From assembly GCA_015061775.1 (NCBI GenBank), contig SUVY01000016.1, positions 1 through 42,569 on the forward strand: a DNA stretch of 42,569 bases. Reading direction: 5' to 3'. Every line of letters begins with the position of its first letter. Positions within the stretch are counted from its first letter, which is position 1. This stretch comes from Lentisphaerota bacterium. GTDB taxonomy: Bacteria; Verrucomicrobiota; Lentisphaeria; Victivallales; Victivallaceae. The notes beneath the pieces were generated by a model. That model searched no databases and was not told the DNA's origin. It saw nothing but the letters and a program-made list of their open reading frames with translations. The translations under genes and the position numbers were made by a program. This document shows, one piece after another, positions 7,831-16,297 of the stretch.

Positions 7831-8682
7831 TTATCTGGAGTTTTTGACTATTTCACCGGGAAGCAGTTGAATTCCCTGCGACAGATAACGTCCGGGGTAT
7901 ATGGAAGTGTTTATTCCGGTATGGACGTTTTTCCCGATAACGGCACCGAATTTAGTGCGTCCAGTATCGATGAGTTTTCCATTGACCATGTATCTGTGAT
8001 TGGCTCCGTCGTGCCGGAAATTGGATATGATGGTTCCGGCTCCGAAGTTCACGTGACTTGCGATGATACTGTCTCCGGCATAAGAGAGATGGCTTATTGC
8101 CGTGTGGTCGGCGATGATGCAGTTTTTTATTTCGACAGATTGACCGATGCGGCAGTTATCACCGATAGAAGTGTTTCCGCGAATATAACAGTTGGGTCCG
8201 ATCTTGCAGTTTCTTCCGATGATAACATTGCCTTCGATATATACTCCGGGAAGAATCGTGCTGTTTTCTCCGAGGACTATTTTACCATTGACAACCGCTC
8301 TTTCGCTTATGTCTCCGGATATTTCATCAGCTTTTACAGCCGACACAGCAACTTCATTGAGGCGCAGCAGATCCCACGGATAACGCAAACGGACAGAGCC
8401 GGCATCGGGCTTGACTTTGATTGTTTCGGAACTTTCGACTTCCGCAAGGAGCGTTCCATCTTCCGGATCAGTAACGACCATCGGAACCGCTCCGGCAAGC
8501 TGCGCAGCAAGCTCCGGAGACGGTACAAAGTCAGCTCGAACAATAACCGTTCTCGCCATAGCTGCCGGAAAACGTCCGGAAATCAATGAGCCGACTGTCG
8601 ATGCCGCGACAGGAAAATCACCGATATTTCCGGTCAACGGATACATCTCTGATGATTCGACAGGTTTTATTATCAAAGGCAT
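7831..8682 (-). CDS. Left-handed beta-helix sugar-phosphate transferase (GlmU C-terminal-like)
   Basis: In this 283-residue protein, residues 125-275 form hexapeptide repeats (IVLGENSTILPGVYIEG, VIIGRNCKIGPNCYIRG, TSIGDNCRIG). The segment HLSYAGDSIIASHVNFGAGT closely resembles the GlmU acetyltransferase active site, where the equivalent His is the catalytic base. The N-terminal 100 residues show no nucleotidyltransferase signature (no G-x-G-T-R), though MYPLT resembles truncated GlmU-like sugar nucleotidyltransferases. It probably acts on a sugar-1-phosphate as acyltransferase, or as a degenerate bifunctional enzyme. The ATG at 8682 has GGAGAG 8 nt upstream; a GTG at 8712, right after the holB stop, would add ten residues. 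Last gene of tmk-holB-this. Confidence 0.75.
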   Translation of the reverse strand: MPLIIKPVESSEMYPLTGNIGDFPVAASTVGSLISGRFPAAMARTVIVRADFVPSPELAAQLAGAVPMVVTDPEDGTLLAEVESSETIKVKPDAGSVRLRYPWDLLRLNEVAVSAVKADEISGDISERAVVNGKIVLGENSTILPGVYIEGNVIIGRNCKIGPNCYIRGNTSIGDNCRIGQSVEIKNCIIADHTAISHLSYAGDSIIASHVNFGAGTIISNFRHDGANHRYMVNGKLIDTGRTKFGAVIGKNVHTGINTSIYPGRYLSQGIQLLPGEIVKNSR

Positions 8683-8712
8683 GGCAACTCTCTCCCGGGA
8701 AAAAGGCTTCAC

Positions 8713-9768
8713 CTACTGGTTTACCGAGATGTTCAAAACAAAAGTTCTTATCGCCAACTCTTCATTGACATTGAAATTCAAAGTTGATACAAGTTTCTCA
8801 GCTTCGCTCAAAATCTGGTCTCCGCGTTCAGGAGAGACTTTGCCCAAAGGACGGTCTCCGAGTATCTCACGGCTGGGAAGAGCATCGATATCAACTCCGC
8901 GTGAGAGCATGAATATCTGGAAACAGAAACATGATATGGCAGAGAGAAAGCTGCGGCGTTCCCGCATATAAGCTCCGTAAACGAGGTTATTCAGACGTTC
9001 ATCAAGTCTCTTTACCATGGAGTTGTCCTCCATGAGTTTGGCGGTCTTGACCAGCGTCTCGAACTTCTCCCCTTCGATGCGCTTAGCTTCGTCAAGAAGA
9101 GCTGAGGCGATTTTGATTATCTGTGATGCACAGCGTTCAGCGGTCACAAGGTCTCCGGGACCGAAGCAGCAGTCATAAAGAGCGGAAAAGAGCTCTCCGG
9201 CGCCGGGAAATGTGTACTCTAACTTTCCTCCGGCAAGAACGATATGCTGACAGCGGCTGCGGGTCGTCGGAAGAAGTGAGGTCGGATTTCCGGTGACCAG
9301 AATGATCGTAGTATCTTTCGGAGGCTCTTCCAAAGTCTTCAGCAATGCATTCTGAGCCTCTTTACCCATCCGGTCGCAATCATAGATGATTCCGATCTTG
9401 CGCCATGACTTCTGCCAGCTTGAAAGGTGAAATCCATTGATGAAATCGCGGACGGTGTTTGGCTCGGGATTGTTGCGGTCTCCGACCTGTATCTGATATT
9501 TTTTGCCTATCGGAGTCAATATATGCAGCTCAGGATAGACCTGACGCTCAAGTTTGCTGCAGCAGTCGCAATCATCGACCACCCTTCCCTCGCGGTCAAA
9601 CTCAGGACAGCCTGCGATCTGCGCAACGACGGTGGCAAAATCGTTGCGAACGGTTTCAGATGTACTTGAAATAAGAAATGCGTGAGCGAGCCTTCCGCCT
9701 CTGCGGGCATTTTCCAGATTGGAAACTACTTCCGGATAGAGCTCACGATATTTTGAATAGATACTCAT
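8713..9768 (-). CDS. holB: DNA polymerase III delta' subunit
   Basis: This is a clamp-loader subunit of the replicative polymerase. The 351-residue protein has the AAA+ clamp-loader layout. The LAHAFLIS segment is followed by a degenerate P-loop (STSETVRND instead of GxxGxGKT), as expected for delta' rather than DnaX. A zinc-module cysteine cluster lies near residues 70-88 (DDCDCC), and the sensor region reads NALLKTLEEPP followed by TRSRCQHIVL, the SRC motif shared by clamp loaders. The ATG at 9768 overlaps the 3' end of tmk by 26 bp, a common tmk-holB arrangement, and implies translational coupling. The C-terminal region is divergent but fits the collar domain. Confidence 0.85.
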   Translation of the reverse strand: MSIYSKYRELYPEVVSNLENARRGGRLAHAFLISSTSETVRNDFATVVAQIAGCPEFDREGRVVDDCDCCSKLERQVYPELHILTPIGKKYQIQVGDRNNPEPNTVRDFINGFHLSSWQKSWRKIGIIYDCDRMGKEAQNALLKTLEEPPKDTTIILVTGNPTSLLPTTRSRCQHIVLAGGKLEYTFPGAGELFSALYDCCFGPGDLVTAERCASQIIKIASALLDEAKRIEGEKFETLVKTAKLMEDNSMVKRLDERLNNLVYGAYMRERRSFLSAISCFCFQIFMLSRGVDIDALPSREILGDRPLGKVSPERGDQILSEAEKLVSTLNFNVNEELAIRTFVLNISVNQ

Positions 9769-10405
9769 CGATGATTTTTTCCACACATTGAGAAATTTCT
9801 TCGCGGCTGCGGTCAGCGTCAATAACTTTTATCCGTCCGCTCTCTCTTTCTGCGAGTTCAAGGAAAGCGGAACGCACCTTATGGTGAAAGGCGACATCCT
9901 CATTTTCAAAACGGTCGAATTTCCCCATCGTTTCCACCCGTTTTCCGGTACGTTTGAATCCGCTTTCCACCGGAAGATCAAGCAGAAAAGTCAAATCCGG
10001 ATGGCAGCCGTTGACCGCATAATCATTCAGCCAGTCGATGACTTTCATATCGACATCTCTGCCTCCGCCCTGATAGGCGCAGGTCGAGTCATAAAAACGG
10101 TCGCATATCACGCAAACTCCTCTTTCGAGTGCTGGACGGATAAGCTCCTCGACGTGCTGGACGCGCGCGGCTTCCATCAGAAGCAGCTCGGTTGCGGTAT
10201 GGAGTTTTTCACTGCTCTGGTGGTGCTTCAACACTCCGCGCAGCTGTTCGGCAAGCGGAGTTCCTCCGGGCTCGCGGGTGCGGATACACTCTCTGCCCCG
10301 GGAAACAAGATACTTTTCAATGGCTCCGGCAAGGGTGCTTTTTCCTGCCCCCTCCGGTCCCTCTATCGTGATAAAAAATCCGCGCTGTTCGGTTGCGATA
10401 CTCAT
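9743..10405 (-). CDS. tmk: Thymidylate kinase
   Basis: Phosphorylates dTMP to dTDP. The protein (220 aa, usual 205-215) has the P-loop GPEGAGKST at 16-24, the DR(Y/F) motif with TREPGGTPLAEQLR near 46-59, and CDRFYDSTCAYQGGGR in the middle. The LID region reads SGFKRTGKRVETMGKFDRFE. A GGGG motif 6 nt upstream supports the ATG at 10405 over an in-frame ATG six codons earlier. First gene of the tmk-holB-transferase operon; it diverges from the beta-helix gene across a 195-bp spacer that holds both promoters. Confidence 0.95.
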   Translation of the reverse strand: MSIATEQRGFFITIEGPEGAGKSTLAGAIEKYLVSRGRECIRTREPGGTPLAEQLRGVLKHHQSSEKLHTATELLLMEAARVQHVEELIRPALERGVCVICDRFYDSTCAYQGGGRDVDMKVIDWLNDYAVNGCHPDLTFLLDLPVESGFKRTGKRVETMGKFDRFENEDVAFHHKVRSAFLELAERESGRIKVIDADRSREEISQCVEKIIDEYLFKIS

Positions 10406-10441
10406 AAATAGCCCCATATACAAATATTAAATAACGTATAT

Positions 10442-10470
10442 AATATGACACGTCACAAGGAATTTTTCAA
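10442..10470 (-). promoter_or_regulatory. Possible promoter for tmk operon
   Basis: Minus strand: TTGAAA (10465-10470), 17 bp, then CATATT (10442-10447). The leader would be about 30 nt. TATTAT two bases further downstream is an alternative -10 with 19-bp spacing. Confidence 0.45.
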
Positions 10471-10530
10471 GCACATCTCTGATTATTCTTTTTCACGCAG
10501 CAGCGCCGGAAAATTATTGCTGAACTCAGC

Positions 10531-10559
10531 TTGCAAAAAACGTGAGTTGGTGATATGTT
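10531..10559 (+). promoter_or_regulatory. Possible promoter for the beta-helix gene
   Basis: TTGCAA (10531-10536), 17 bp, then TATGTT (10554-10559). The predicted start near 10566 gives a leader of about 35 nt with GAAGGGA before the ATG at 10601. Confidence 0.5.
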
Positions 10560-10600
10560 ATTGCCAACACTTATGTTTTCAATAAAGAAGGGAATAAACT

Positions 10601-13354
10601 ATGTTGAAAAAACTTGGAGTGATCATATTTTGTGCAGCGGCATTTTTTCTGTTTGCGGCAAAAAACGGGGCGGCAGAGAGTCCGCTTCTGCAAAACGAAA
10701 TGGCGCACGTGCTGGCAGGAGGACAGCCGTTTGTTGTATCCGGATATGACAGCTGCGCGATCTGGTTTGCCTCTGCAAAAGCTCAGAAACCCGTCTTTGA
10801 ATACCGCATAAATGATAAAAAAGAAAAGTGGATACAAATCAAAGACGTAAAATATTTTTCCAGAAAAATCAACGGCAAAGAGTACTCCGGATATTTCGCC
10901 AACATTCCGAAACTTTACTATCCTCCCAAGAGATACTCATCTCGCGCAGGCTTTGAGCAGGCACACGTCGCCTACGCGTTGCAAATCAAATGCGGAAACA
11001 AAATCATCCACAGCAGCAAATTCGTCAAAGTCAGCAAAAAGCGTCTCGACGTCATCAAGCCGGTCGCGTTGGGAAAACTCCTGCTGCGTCCGACCTTCAA
11101 CTCCTGCGGATTTTACTTCGGAACAAAACGGGTTGATAACATCGCTGTCGAATTCAAAAAGTCATCTGCCAAAAACTGGAACAAAGCTCTGGTTCCGGAG
11201 TTCTTTTTTGAATCACTTCCTCCGAAAATCATGTCGGAATATCGCGGAAGTATTGTCAAACTCGAAGAGGATACCTCCTACGACATACGCATCCTCAGCA
11301 ACGGAAAAAAGCTTGTTCAGGGAACTTTTAAAACCTGGAAAAGCGACGTTCCGGTCGCCAAAACTATCATCATCGATCCGGCAAAATTCAATTCGCGCAT
11401 AGTCATATCCGACAAGGGTACTCCGGACGGATGGATACGCTACACAGCTCCGAAGGGCACTGTGCTCAAAAGCAAACGTTCTGTTCCGATGATCGAAATA
11501 AGAAACGCCAGGTACGTTCTGCTCGATGACATGGTGATTTCCGGAGGTCCCTCCAAAGACGTCATCACCATCCACAACTCCGAGGCAGTCCGCATCCGCA
11601 ACTGCGAAATCACCAACTGGGGAATAATTGGAACTCCGCGCTATGACCAGTACGGACGCTATTTCACCAAACAGATGAACCGCAAGCAATACGGAATCAA
11701 CTGGAACGGAGCTATCGCCATCCATGAAGGAAGCAGCAAAGTCGTAGTAGAACGCTGCTATATCCACAGTCCCCGCAACCGGGCAAACAGCTGGTATTAC
11801 AGCCATCCGGCAGGTCCTCAGGCGATCATGCTTTACCGCCCTGCCCACTCCACGGTCATCCGCTACAACGACTTTGTCGGAAGCGACCGTCACCGCTTCA
11901 ATGACGCCGTCGAAAGCGTCGGAAACTTCGATGCCGACGGAGGAATCAACCGCGATGCCGATGTTTACGGCAACTACATGATCTATTGCAACGATGACAA
12001 TATCGAACTCGACGGAGGACACCAGAACGTCCGCTGTTACTGGAATCACTTCGAGGGAGCCCTCTGCGGAGTATCCATCCAGGGACTTATGACCAGTCCG
12101 GTTTACGTCTTTGAAAACATCTTTGCCGGAATGTGCGAACAATTCGGAATCGCAGGTCAGACCATCAAAACCACCGGCGTCCTCACCGGAGACAACGCCA
12201 CAGCATACATCTTCAACAACACCCTTGTCCGCGACGGAACCGGAGTTGATATCCACGAACGCATGAATATGATCCTCTACAACAATATTTTCAGTGACGA
12301 ACGCGAACGCATTTCCATCAAGCCGCATGATCCGTCTCCGCGCAGTATTTTTGTTGCCAATACGGTCGAGACCGACCGCCAGAATAAATGGCTTCCCGGA
12401 ATCACCAAAGGCAAAGTGCAATACAAAAACTATGCAAACGGAAACTATCTTCCGCTCAATGCTGAAAAAGCGGAAAAGATAGCAAACTTCCTGCCCGAAG
12501 GAGGAATCCGCGGAGCATTCCAGCTGAAAAACACGCTTGTACTTCCGATGCGCCCGATCCCGTTCACCCTTGACAGAACACGTATCGGAGAAGTCTCTCT
12601 CAAAAACGGAACAGCAACTCCGTCAGAAATCACCATCACCGCGACCGTCGGAGGCAAAAATTTCAAATCCGCCTACTCTGTCCGCCAAAATCCCGACTTC
12701 AACTGGTTTGAAGTTACTCCGTCAAAAGGAGTCATGAAGTCCGGAGACAAGATAACCTTCAAGGTGAAATTCATTCCGTCAAAGATGAAGGTCAGCCACA
12801 ATCTCCGCGGAGCTTTCCTCATACGCCTTGAAAACGGTTTCTCACGCCCGGTGACAGTTCTCGCCGAAACTGACTTTGTCGAACCCTTCAAATGCGATAA
12901 AAAAGGAGATTTTGCCATATACATCGACGCATTCAAACCCTCAAAAGTCTATCGCAAAAATGGCAAATCCGGAAAATTCAAGACCATCGAAGACAAACTC
13001 GGCAAAGACGGAAAGTTTGTCGTTCCGAGAAAAAGAAATATCTACGAGTACCAAGTCAACGTTCCGAAGGACGGACGTTACTACTTTATGCTCCACGGCA
13101 GGGCGGACAAGGGGATCCGCATCATGGCTTGCGTTGACAACGGAAAGTTTGAAACTTCCAAGCAGCAGTTCCGCAAAAACTACACGACATGGACTATGAT
13201 AACTCCCGGACGCAGCTTCGGCAACATGTGCCGCCACTACGATCTCAAAAAGGGAGTCCATACCCTGAAAATCACAGCTTCGGACGAAGGAAGTCCGGTC
13301 TATGACGGAATCGTGCTCACCGACAATCCGGAGTCGTTCGAGCCGCGTCCCTGA
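10601..13354 (+). CDS. Large secreted right-handed beta-helix protein
   Basis: This 917-residue protein has an N-terminal signal peptide (MLKKLGVIIFCAAAFFLF, cleavage probably near residue 25). Residues 30-250 are beta-rich and unassigned. Residues 290-600 carry parallel beta-helix repeats typical of pectate-lyase-like folds: short strands ending in N or G such as VRIRNCEITNWG, VVVERCYIHSP, VIRYNDFVGS, VRCYWNHFEGA and YIFNNTLVRDG. The stretch SDRHRFNDAVESVGNFDADG and DDNIELDGG supplies clustered acidic residues that could bind Ca2+ or act in catalysis. A C-terminal module from about 760 resembles carbohydrate-binding beta-sandwiches (YQVNVPKDGRYYFMLHGRAD, then YDGIVLTDNPE), like CBM35/CBM6. 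Probably polysaccharide lyase or glycosidase; family and substrate are unassigned. A hairpin follows the stop. Confidence 0.75.
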   Translation: MLKKLGVIIFCAAAFFLFAAKNGAAESPLLQNEMAHVLAGGQPFVVSGYDSCAIWFASAKAQKPVFEYRINDKKEKWIQIKDVKYFSRKINGKEYSGYFANIPKLYYPPKRYSSRAGFEQAHVAYALQIKCGNKIIHSSKFVKVSKKRLDVIKPVALGKLLLRPTFNSCGFYFGTKRVDNIAVEFKKSSAKNWNKALVPEFFFESLPPKIMSEYRGSIVKLEEDTSYDIRILSNGKKLVQGTFKTWKSDVPVAKTIIIDPAKFNSRIVISDKGTPDGWIRYTAPKGTVLKSKRSVPMIEIRNARYVLLDDMVISGGPSKDVITIHNSEAVRIRNCEITNWGIIGTPRYDQYGRYFTKQMNRKQYGINWNGAIAIHEGSSKVVVERCYIHSPRNRANSWYYSHPAGPQAIMLYRPAHSTVIRYNDFVGSDRHRFNDAVESVGNFDADGGINRDADVYGNYMIYCNDDNIELDGGHQNVRCYWNHFEGALCGVSIQGLMTSPVYVFENIFAGMCEQFGIAGQTIKTTGVLTGDNATAYIFNNTLVRDGTGVDIHERMNMILYNNIFSDERERISIKPHDPSPRSIFVANTVETDRQNKWLPGITKGKVQYKNYANGNYLPLNAEKAEKIANFLPEGGIRGAFQLKNTLVLPMRPIPFTLDRTRIGEVSLKNGTATPSEITITATVGGKNFKSAYSVRQNPDFNWFEVTPSKGVMKSGDKITFKVKFIPSKMKVSHNLRGAFLIRLENGFSRPVTVLAETDFVEPFKCDKKGDFAIYIDAFKPSKVYRKNGKSGKFKTIEDKLGKDGKFVVPRKRNIYEYQVNVPKDGRYYFMLHGRADKGIRIMACVDNGKFETSKQQFRKNYTTWTMITPGRSFGNMCRHYDLKKGVHTLKITASDEGSPVYDGIVLTDNPESFEPRP

Positions 13355-13378
13355 TTTACCTTATCAAAAAAACTAACC

Positions 13379-13410
13379 ACGGTACTGTTTTACTTCCGAA
13401 ACAGTGCCGT
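13379..13410 (+). terminator. Hairpin after the beta-helix gene
   Basis: Arms 13379-13390 and 13399-13410 (12 bp with one G-U pair), loop TACTTCCG. It lies 25 bp after the beta-helix stop and 22 bp before the yeiH-like ATG. There is no T-run after it, so it may be a weak terminator, an RNA stabiliser, or a partial block limiting read-through into yeiH-GH35. Confidence 0.5.
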
Positions 13411-13431
13411 AGCATTTATGGAAAATTCACC

Positions 13432-14418
13432 ATGATAAAAAAATTTCTTTTTTCAGCTTTAACGATCGCTTTCTTTGCCGTTCCCTGGATATGGAGCCCC
13501 GCGAGAGACTGGGCTCCGGGACTGGCAGTTCTTGCCGGAATAGTATTTTCCGTCTTATGGGGCAATCCCTTTGTTGAACGCACCTCTAAATATACCTCCA
13601 ATCTGCTCGGTGCGACCATCGTCGGAATGGGTTGCGGAATGGATCTCGTCAAAGTGCTCAAAGCCGGCGGAAGCGGTTTTCTTTACACCCTCACCGGAAT
13701 CATCTTCGGCATTACCCTTGCCGCTCTTCTCGGCAAATGGCTCAAAGTAACCAAAAACACCTCTTATCTTATCGGAGTAGGCACTTCCATCTGCGGAGGA
13801 AGTGCCATTGCGGCAGCGTCTCCGGTGCTTAAAGCCAAGGCCCATGAAACAGCCCTTGCCTCAGCGACGGTATTTCTGCTCAACGCAGTTGCGCTTTGGA
13901 TATTTCCTGTGATCGGCAGACATCTCGGATTCGATCAGCAGCAGTTCGGATACTGGGCTGCCCTCGGAATACATGACACAAGTTCGGTCGTCGGCGCAGC
14001 AATGGCTTACGGAGAAGAGGCGCTCGAAGTCGGAATGACTGTAAAACTTGCCCGCGCTCTCTGGATCGTGCCCGTCACCTTGTATCTCGCCTGGTTTGTG
14101 GCGGAAAAAGATGAAAATGACAAAAAATTCAAGCTCAAAGTTCCGTGGTTCATCCCCTGTTTTATCCTTGCATCGGCAGTTGTTACCCTGCTTCCCAAAA
14201 TGGTTCCGTCCTCTGCGGAAGAGGTTGCAGTATGCGGCTCATTCATAAAAAACCTCTCGAAATATCTCATGATTTCAACGTTGTTCCTTATCGGAGCAAA
14301 TTTGAAAAAGGACAAACTTAAAGAACTTGGAATACGCCCGTTTTTGCTCGGAATCATCCTGTGGTTGTTTTTGGCAGCGATGTGGTGCTGTGCGATTTAT
14401 TTCAAACTGGTTCCGTAA
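13432..14418 (+). CDS. YeiH/UPF0324-family membrane protein
   Basis: The 328-residue integral membrane protein has about ten hydrophobic segments. Family signatures are VGTSICGGSAIAAASPVLKA in the middle and ALGIHDTSSVVGAAMAYG after it; these are the best conserved parts of UPF0324 (PF03601). E. coli YeiH and relatives are annotated as putative sulfate exporters, an annotation with little direct evidence. The gene is followed 19 nt later by GH35, so the two are probably co-transcribed. I see no clear promoter in the 77 bp upstream, which holds only a hairpin, so it may be expressed by read-through. Transport substrate unknown. Confidence 0.85.
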   Translation: MIKKFLFSALTIAFFAVPWIWSPARDWAPGLAVLAGIVFSVLWGNPFVERTSKYTSNLLGATIVGMGCGMDLVKVLKAGGSGFLYTLTGIIFGITLAALLGKWLKVTKNTSYLIGVGTSICGGSAIAAASPVLKAKAHETALASATVFLLNAVALWIFPVIGRHLGFDQQQFGYWAALGIHDTSSVVGAAMAYGEEALEVGMTVKLARALWIVPVTLYLAWFVAEKDENDKKFKLKVPWFIPCFILASAVVTLLPKMVPSSAEEVAVCGSFIKNLSKYLMISTLFLIGANLKKDKLKELGIRPFLLGIILWLFLAAMWCCAIYFKLVP

Positions 14419-14437
14419 ATTCCCGAGGGGATTTCCA

Positions 14438-16240
14438 ATGAAACAAACAGTCTCTGTTGATGATAAAAACATTCTGATTGACGGCAAACCGGTGCAGATC
14501 ATATCCGGAGCGATCCACTATTTCCGCACCCATCACGATCTCTGGCGCGACAGACTTGAGCGCGCGAAAGCTATCGGAATAAATACCGTAGAGACCTATT
14601 TCTGCTGGGATCAGCACGAAAAACGCGAGGGCGTATTCGATAGCGCAGGAATTCTTGATTTTGAACGCTTCATCGACACAGCCAAAGAGCTCGGTCTCTA
14701 CGTCATCGTGCGCCCGGGACCGTTTATCTGCGGAGAGTGGAACAACGGAGCACTTCCGCCCTGGCTGTGTGCGCTTGAAAACTGCGAAGTCCGCCGTATG
14801 AATGAGGTTTACATATCCAAACTTGAGCGTTACTTCAACTGGCTTCTGCCCAAACTTGCCTGCCGTCAATACACCCGCGGAGGCAATATCATCATGGGAG
14901 TCGTCGAAAATGAGTACGGCTGGTATGGACGCGATACGGAATACCTGCGTCATGTGGCAAAGATTTTTGTTGACCACGGCTTTGATGTTCCGCTTGCGAC
15001 GGCAGACTGTCCAAAGTTTCCGATAACGCTGCTGGGAGGCTCTGTTCCGGAGCTTCCGGTAACCATAACAATCGGACCTGACTGCGACACCGAGAAGAGT
15101 TTTGCCATGCGCAAAGAGCTGTTTCCATACGGTCCTGAGTTCTGCATGGAATATTGGACGGGCGGCAACGGAGGCATCACCCATTGGGGGGTTCCGCGCA
15201 ACCGGGCAAACCTTGATGAACAGAAACATTTCTGCAGCGAACTGGATAAAATCCTCGCCCGCGGAGCATCGGTCAACTTGTATATGCTCCTCGGAGGAAC
15301 TAACTTCGGTTTCACCAACGGAGCAAATACAGAAACGCCTCCATTTGACAACTACGCCTGCGGAGTAACAAGCTACGATTATGACGCTCCCATGCAGGAG
15401 TGGGGAGATGCAGCTCCCAAATTCAAAGCTATCCGGGACGTGATAAGAAAGTATAATCCCGCGACTCCGGATGAGATTCCTGCACCGACGGTAAAACGCA
15501 GTTACGGAAAAGTCAAATTAACAGGTTCCGCGAGGCTGTTTGATGTATTGGGTGATATAACAACTCCAACGACCCACGCCGTTCCGCAAAAGATGGAGAG
15601 ACTCGGAATGCGTCAGGGGTATCTGCTTTACCGCACGACTCTGCGCGGTCCCCTCGGGCAAGAGACCATACGTCTGAGAAACCTGCGCGACCGGGCACAG
15701 ATTTGGGTGGATGGAGAGTTTGCCGGCTCCGTCTGGAGGAGCGAAGAGCGTGATTATGTCAATGTAAATATTCCAAACGCCGATGCTGTTCTTGATGTAC
15801 TGGTGGAGAACACTGGTTACGTCAACTACGGTCCCGCGTGCGGAACTGAACGCAAAGGAGTCGATCAGATACTGGTCAACTTTGAGCGTCAGGACAACTT
15901 CATCCATTACCCGCTTGAGATGGAAGATGATGTGCTGGACAAACTGACCTACCGGGAAACGATATCGCGCAAAGAGAACGATCCTGTGTTTGTCAAAGGA
16001 GTCTTTAAAGTTGACGAGATCGCCGAAACGTTCATCAGATTTCCCGGACATAAGGGCTGCATCTGGATAAACGGCTTCAACATAGGCAAATACTGGAACA
16101 TCGGACCGGACACCGCGTTATACGTTCCCTCCGCCCTGCTCCGCAAAGGAAGCAACGACATCGTGATCTTTGAACAGTACAAAATCAACGAAGAGATAAC
16201 CTTCCAGGACCACCCCGGTCTCGGAGACTTCTCAGAGTAA
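14438..16240 (+). CDS. GH35 beta-galactosidase, cytoplasmic
   Basis: The 600-residue enzyme hydrolyses terminal beta-galactosides. It has the GH35 signatures: IISGAIHYFR at 21-30, GLYVIVRPGPFICGEWNNG near 86-104, the acid/base Glu159 in VENEYG, and the nucleophile Glu238 in FCMEYWTGG. NLYMLLGGTNFGFTNGA and YDYDAPMQEWG are further conserved segments. The C-terminal third holds jelly-roll domains ending in GCIWINGFNIGKYWNIGP. No signal peptide is present, so the enzyme acts on imported oligosaccharides. The ATG at 14438 has GAGGGG 7 nt upstream; the frame is open further upstream but overlaps yeiH. It shares a transcript with the yeiH-like gene and ends at a bidirectional terminator. Confidence 0.94.
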   Translation: MKQTVSVDDKNILIDGKPVQIISGAIHYFRTHHDLWRDRLERAKAIGINTVETYFCWDQHEKREGVFDSAGILDFERFIDTAKELGLYVIVRPGPFICGEWNNGALPPWLCALENCEVRRMNEVYISKLERYFNWLLPKLACRQYTRGGNIIMGVVENEYGWYGRDTEYLRHVAKIFVDHGFDVPLATADCPKFPITLLGGSVPELPVTITIGPDCDTEKSFAMRKELFPYGPEFCMEYWTGGNGGITHWGVPRNRANLDEQKHFCSELDKILARGASVNLYMLLGGTNFGFTNGANTETPPFDNYACGVTSYDYDAPMQEWGDAAPKFKAIRDVIRKYNPATPDEIPAPTVKRSYGKVKLTGSARLFDVLGDITTPTTHAVPQKMERLGMRQGYLLYRTTLRGPLGQETIRLRNLRDRAQIWVDGEFAGSVWRSEERDYVNVNIPNADAVLDVLVENTGYVNYGPACGTERKGVDQILVNFERQDNFIHYPLEMEDDVLDKLTYRETISRKENDPVFVKGVFKVDEIAETFIRFPGHKGCIWINGFNIGKYWNIGPDTALYVPSALLRKGSNDIVIFEQYKINEEITFQDHPGLGDFSE

Positions 16241-16244
16241 AAAA

Positions 16245-16280
16245 ACGGAGCTTGGCGTTAGAAATGACGCTAAGCTCCGT
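16245..16280. terminator. Bidirectional terminator between GH35 and prmA
   Basis: A 14-bp stem (arms 16245-16258 and 16267-16280, one G-U pair) with loop TAGAAATG. A-run before it and TTTGATTATT after it give U-rich tails in both directions, matching its position between two convergent genes. Confidence 0.88.
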
Positions 16281-16297
16281 TTGATTATTGCTGACGC

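Noticed and set aside
8713-9768. DnaX (tau/gamma) instead of delta prime
   Set aside because: The P-loop is degenerate, the length is about 350 aa, and tmk is adjacent, as expected for holB.
11213-12421. 402-codon open frame antisense to the beta-helix gene
   Set aside because: It lies wholly within a gene with signal peptide, ribosome-binding site and beta-helix motifs on the other strand; the antisense translation has no recognisable domain.
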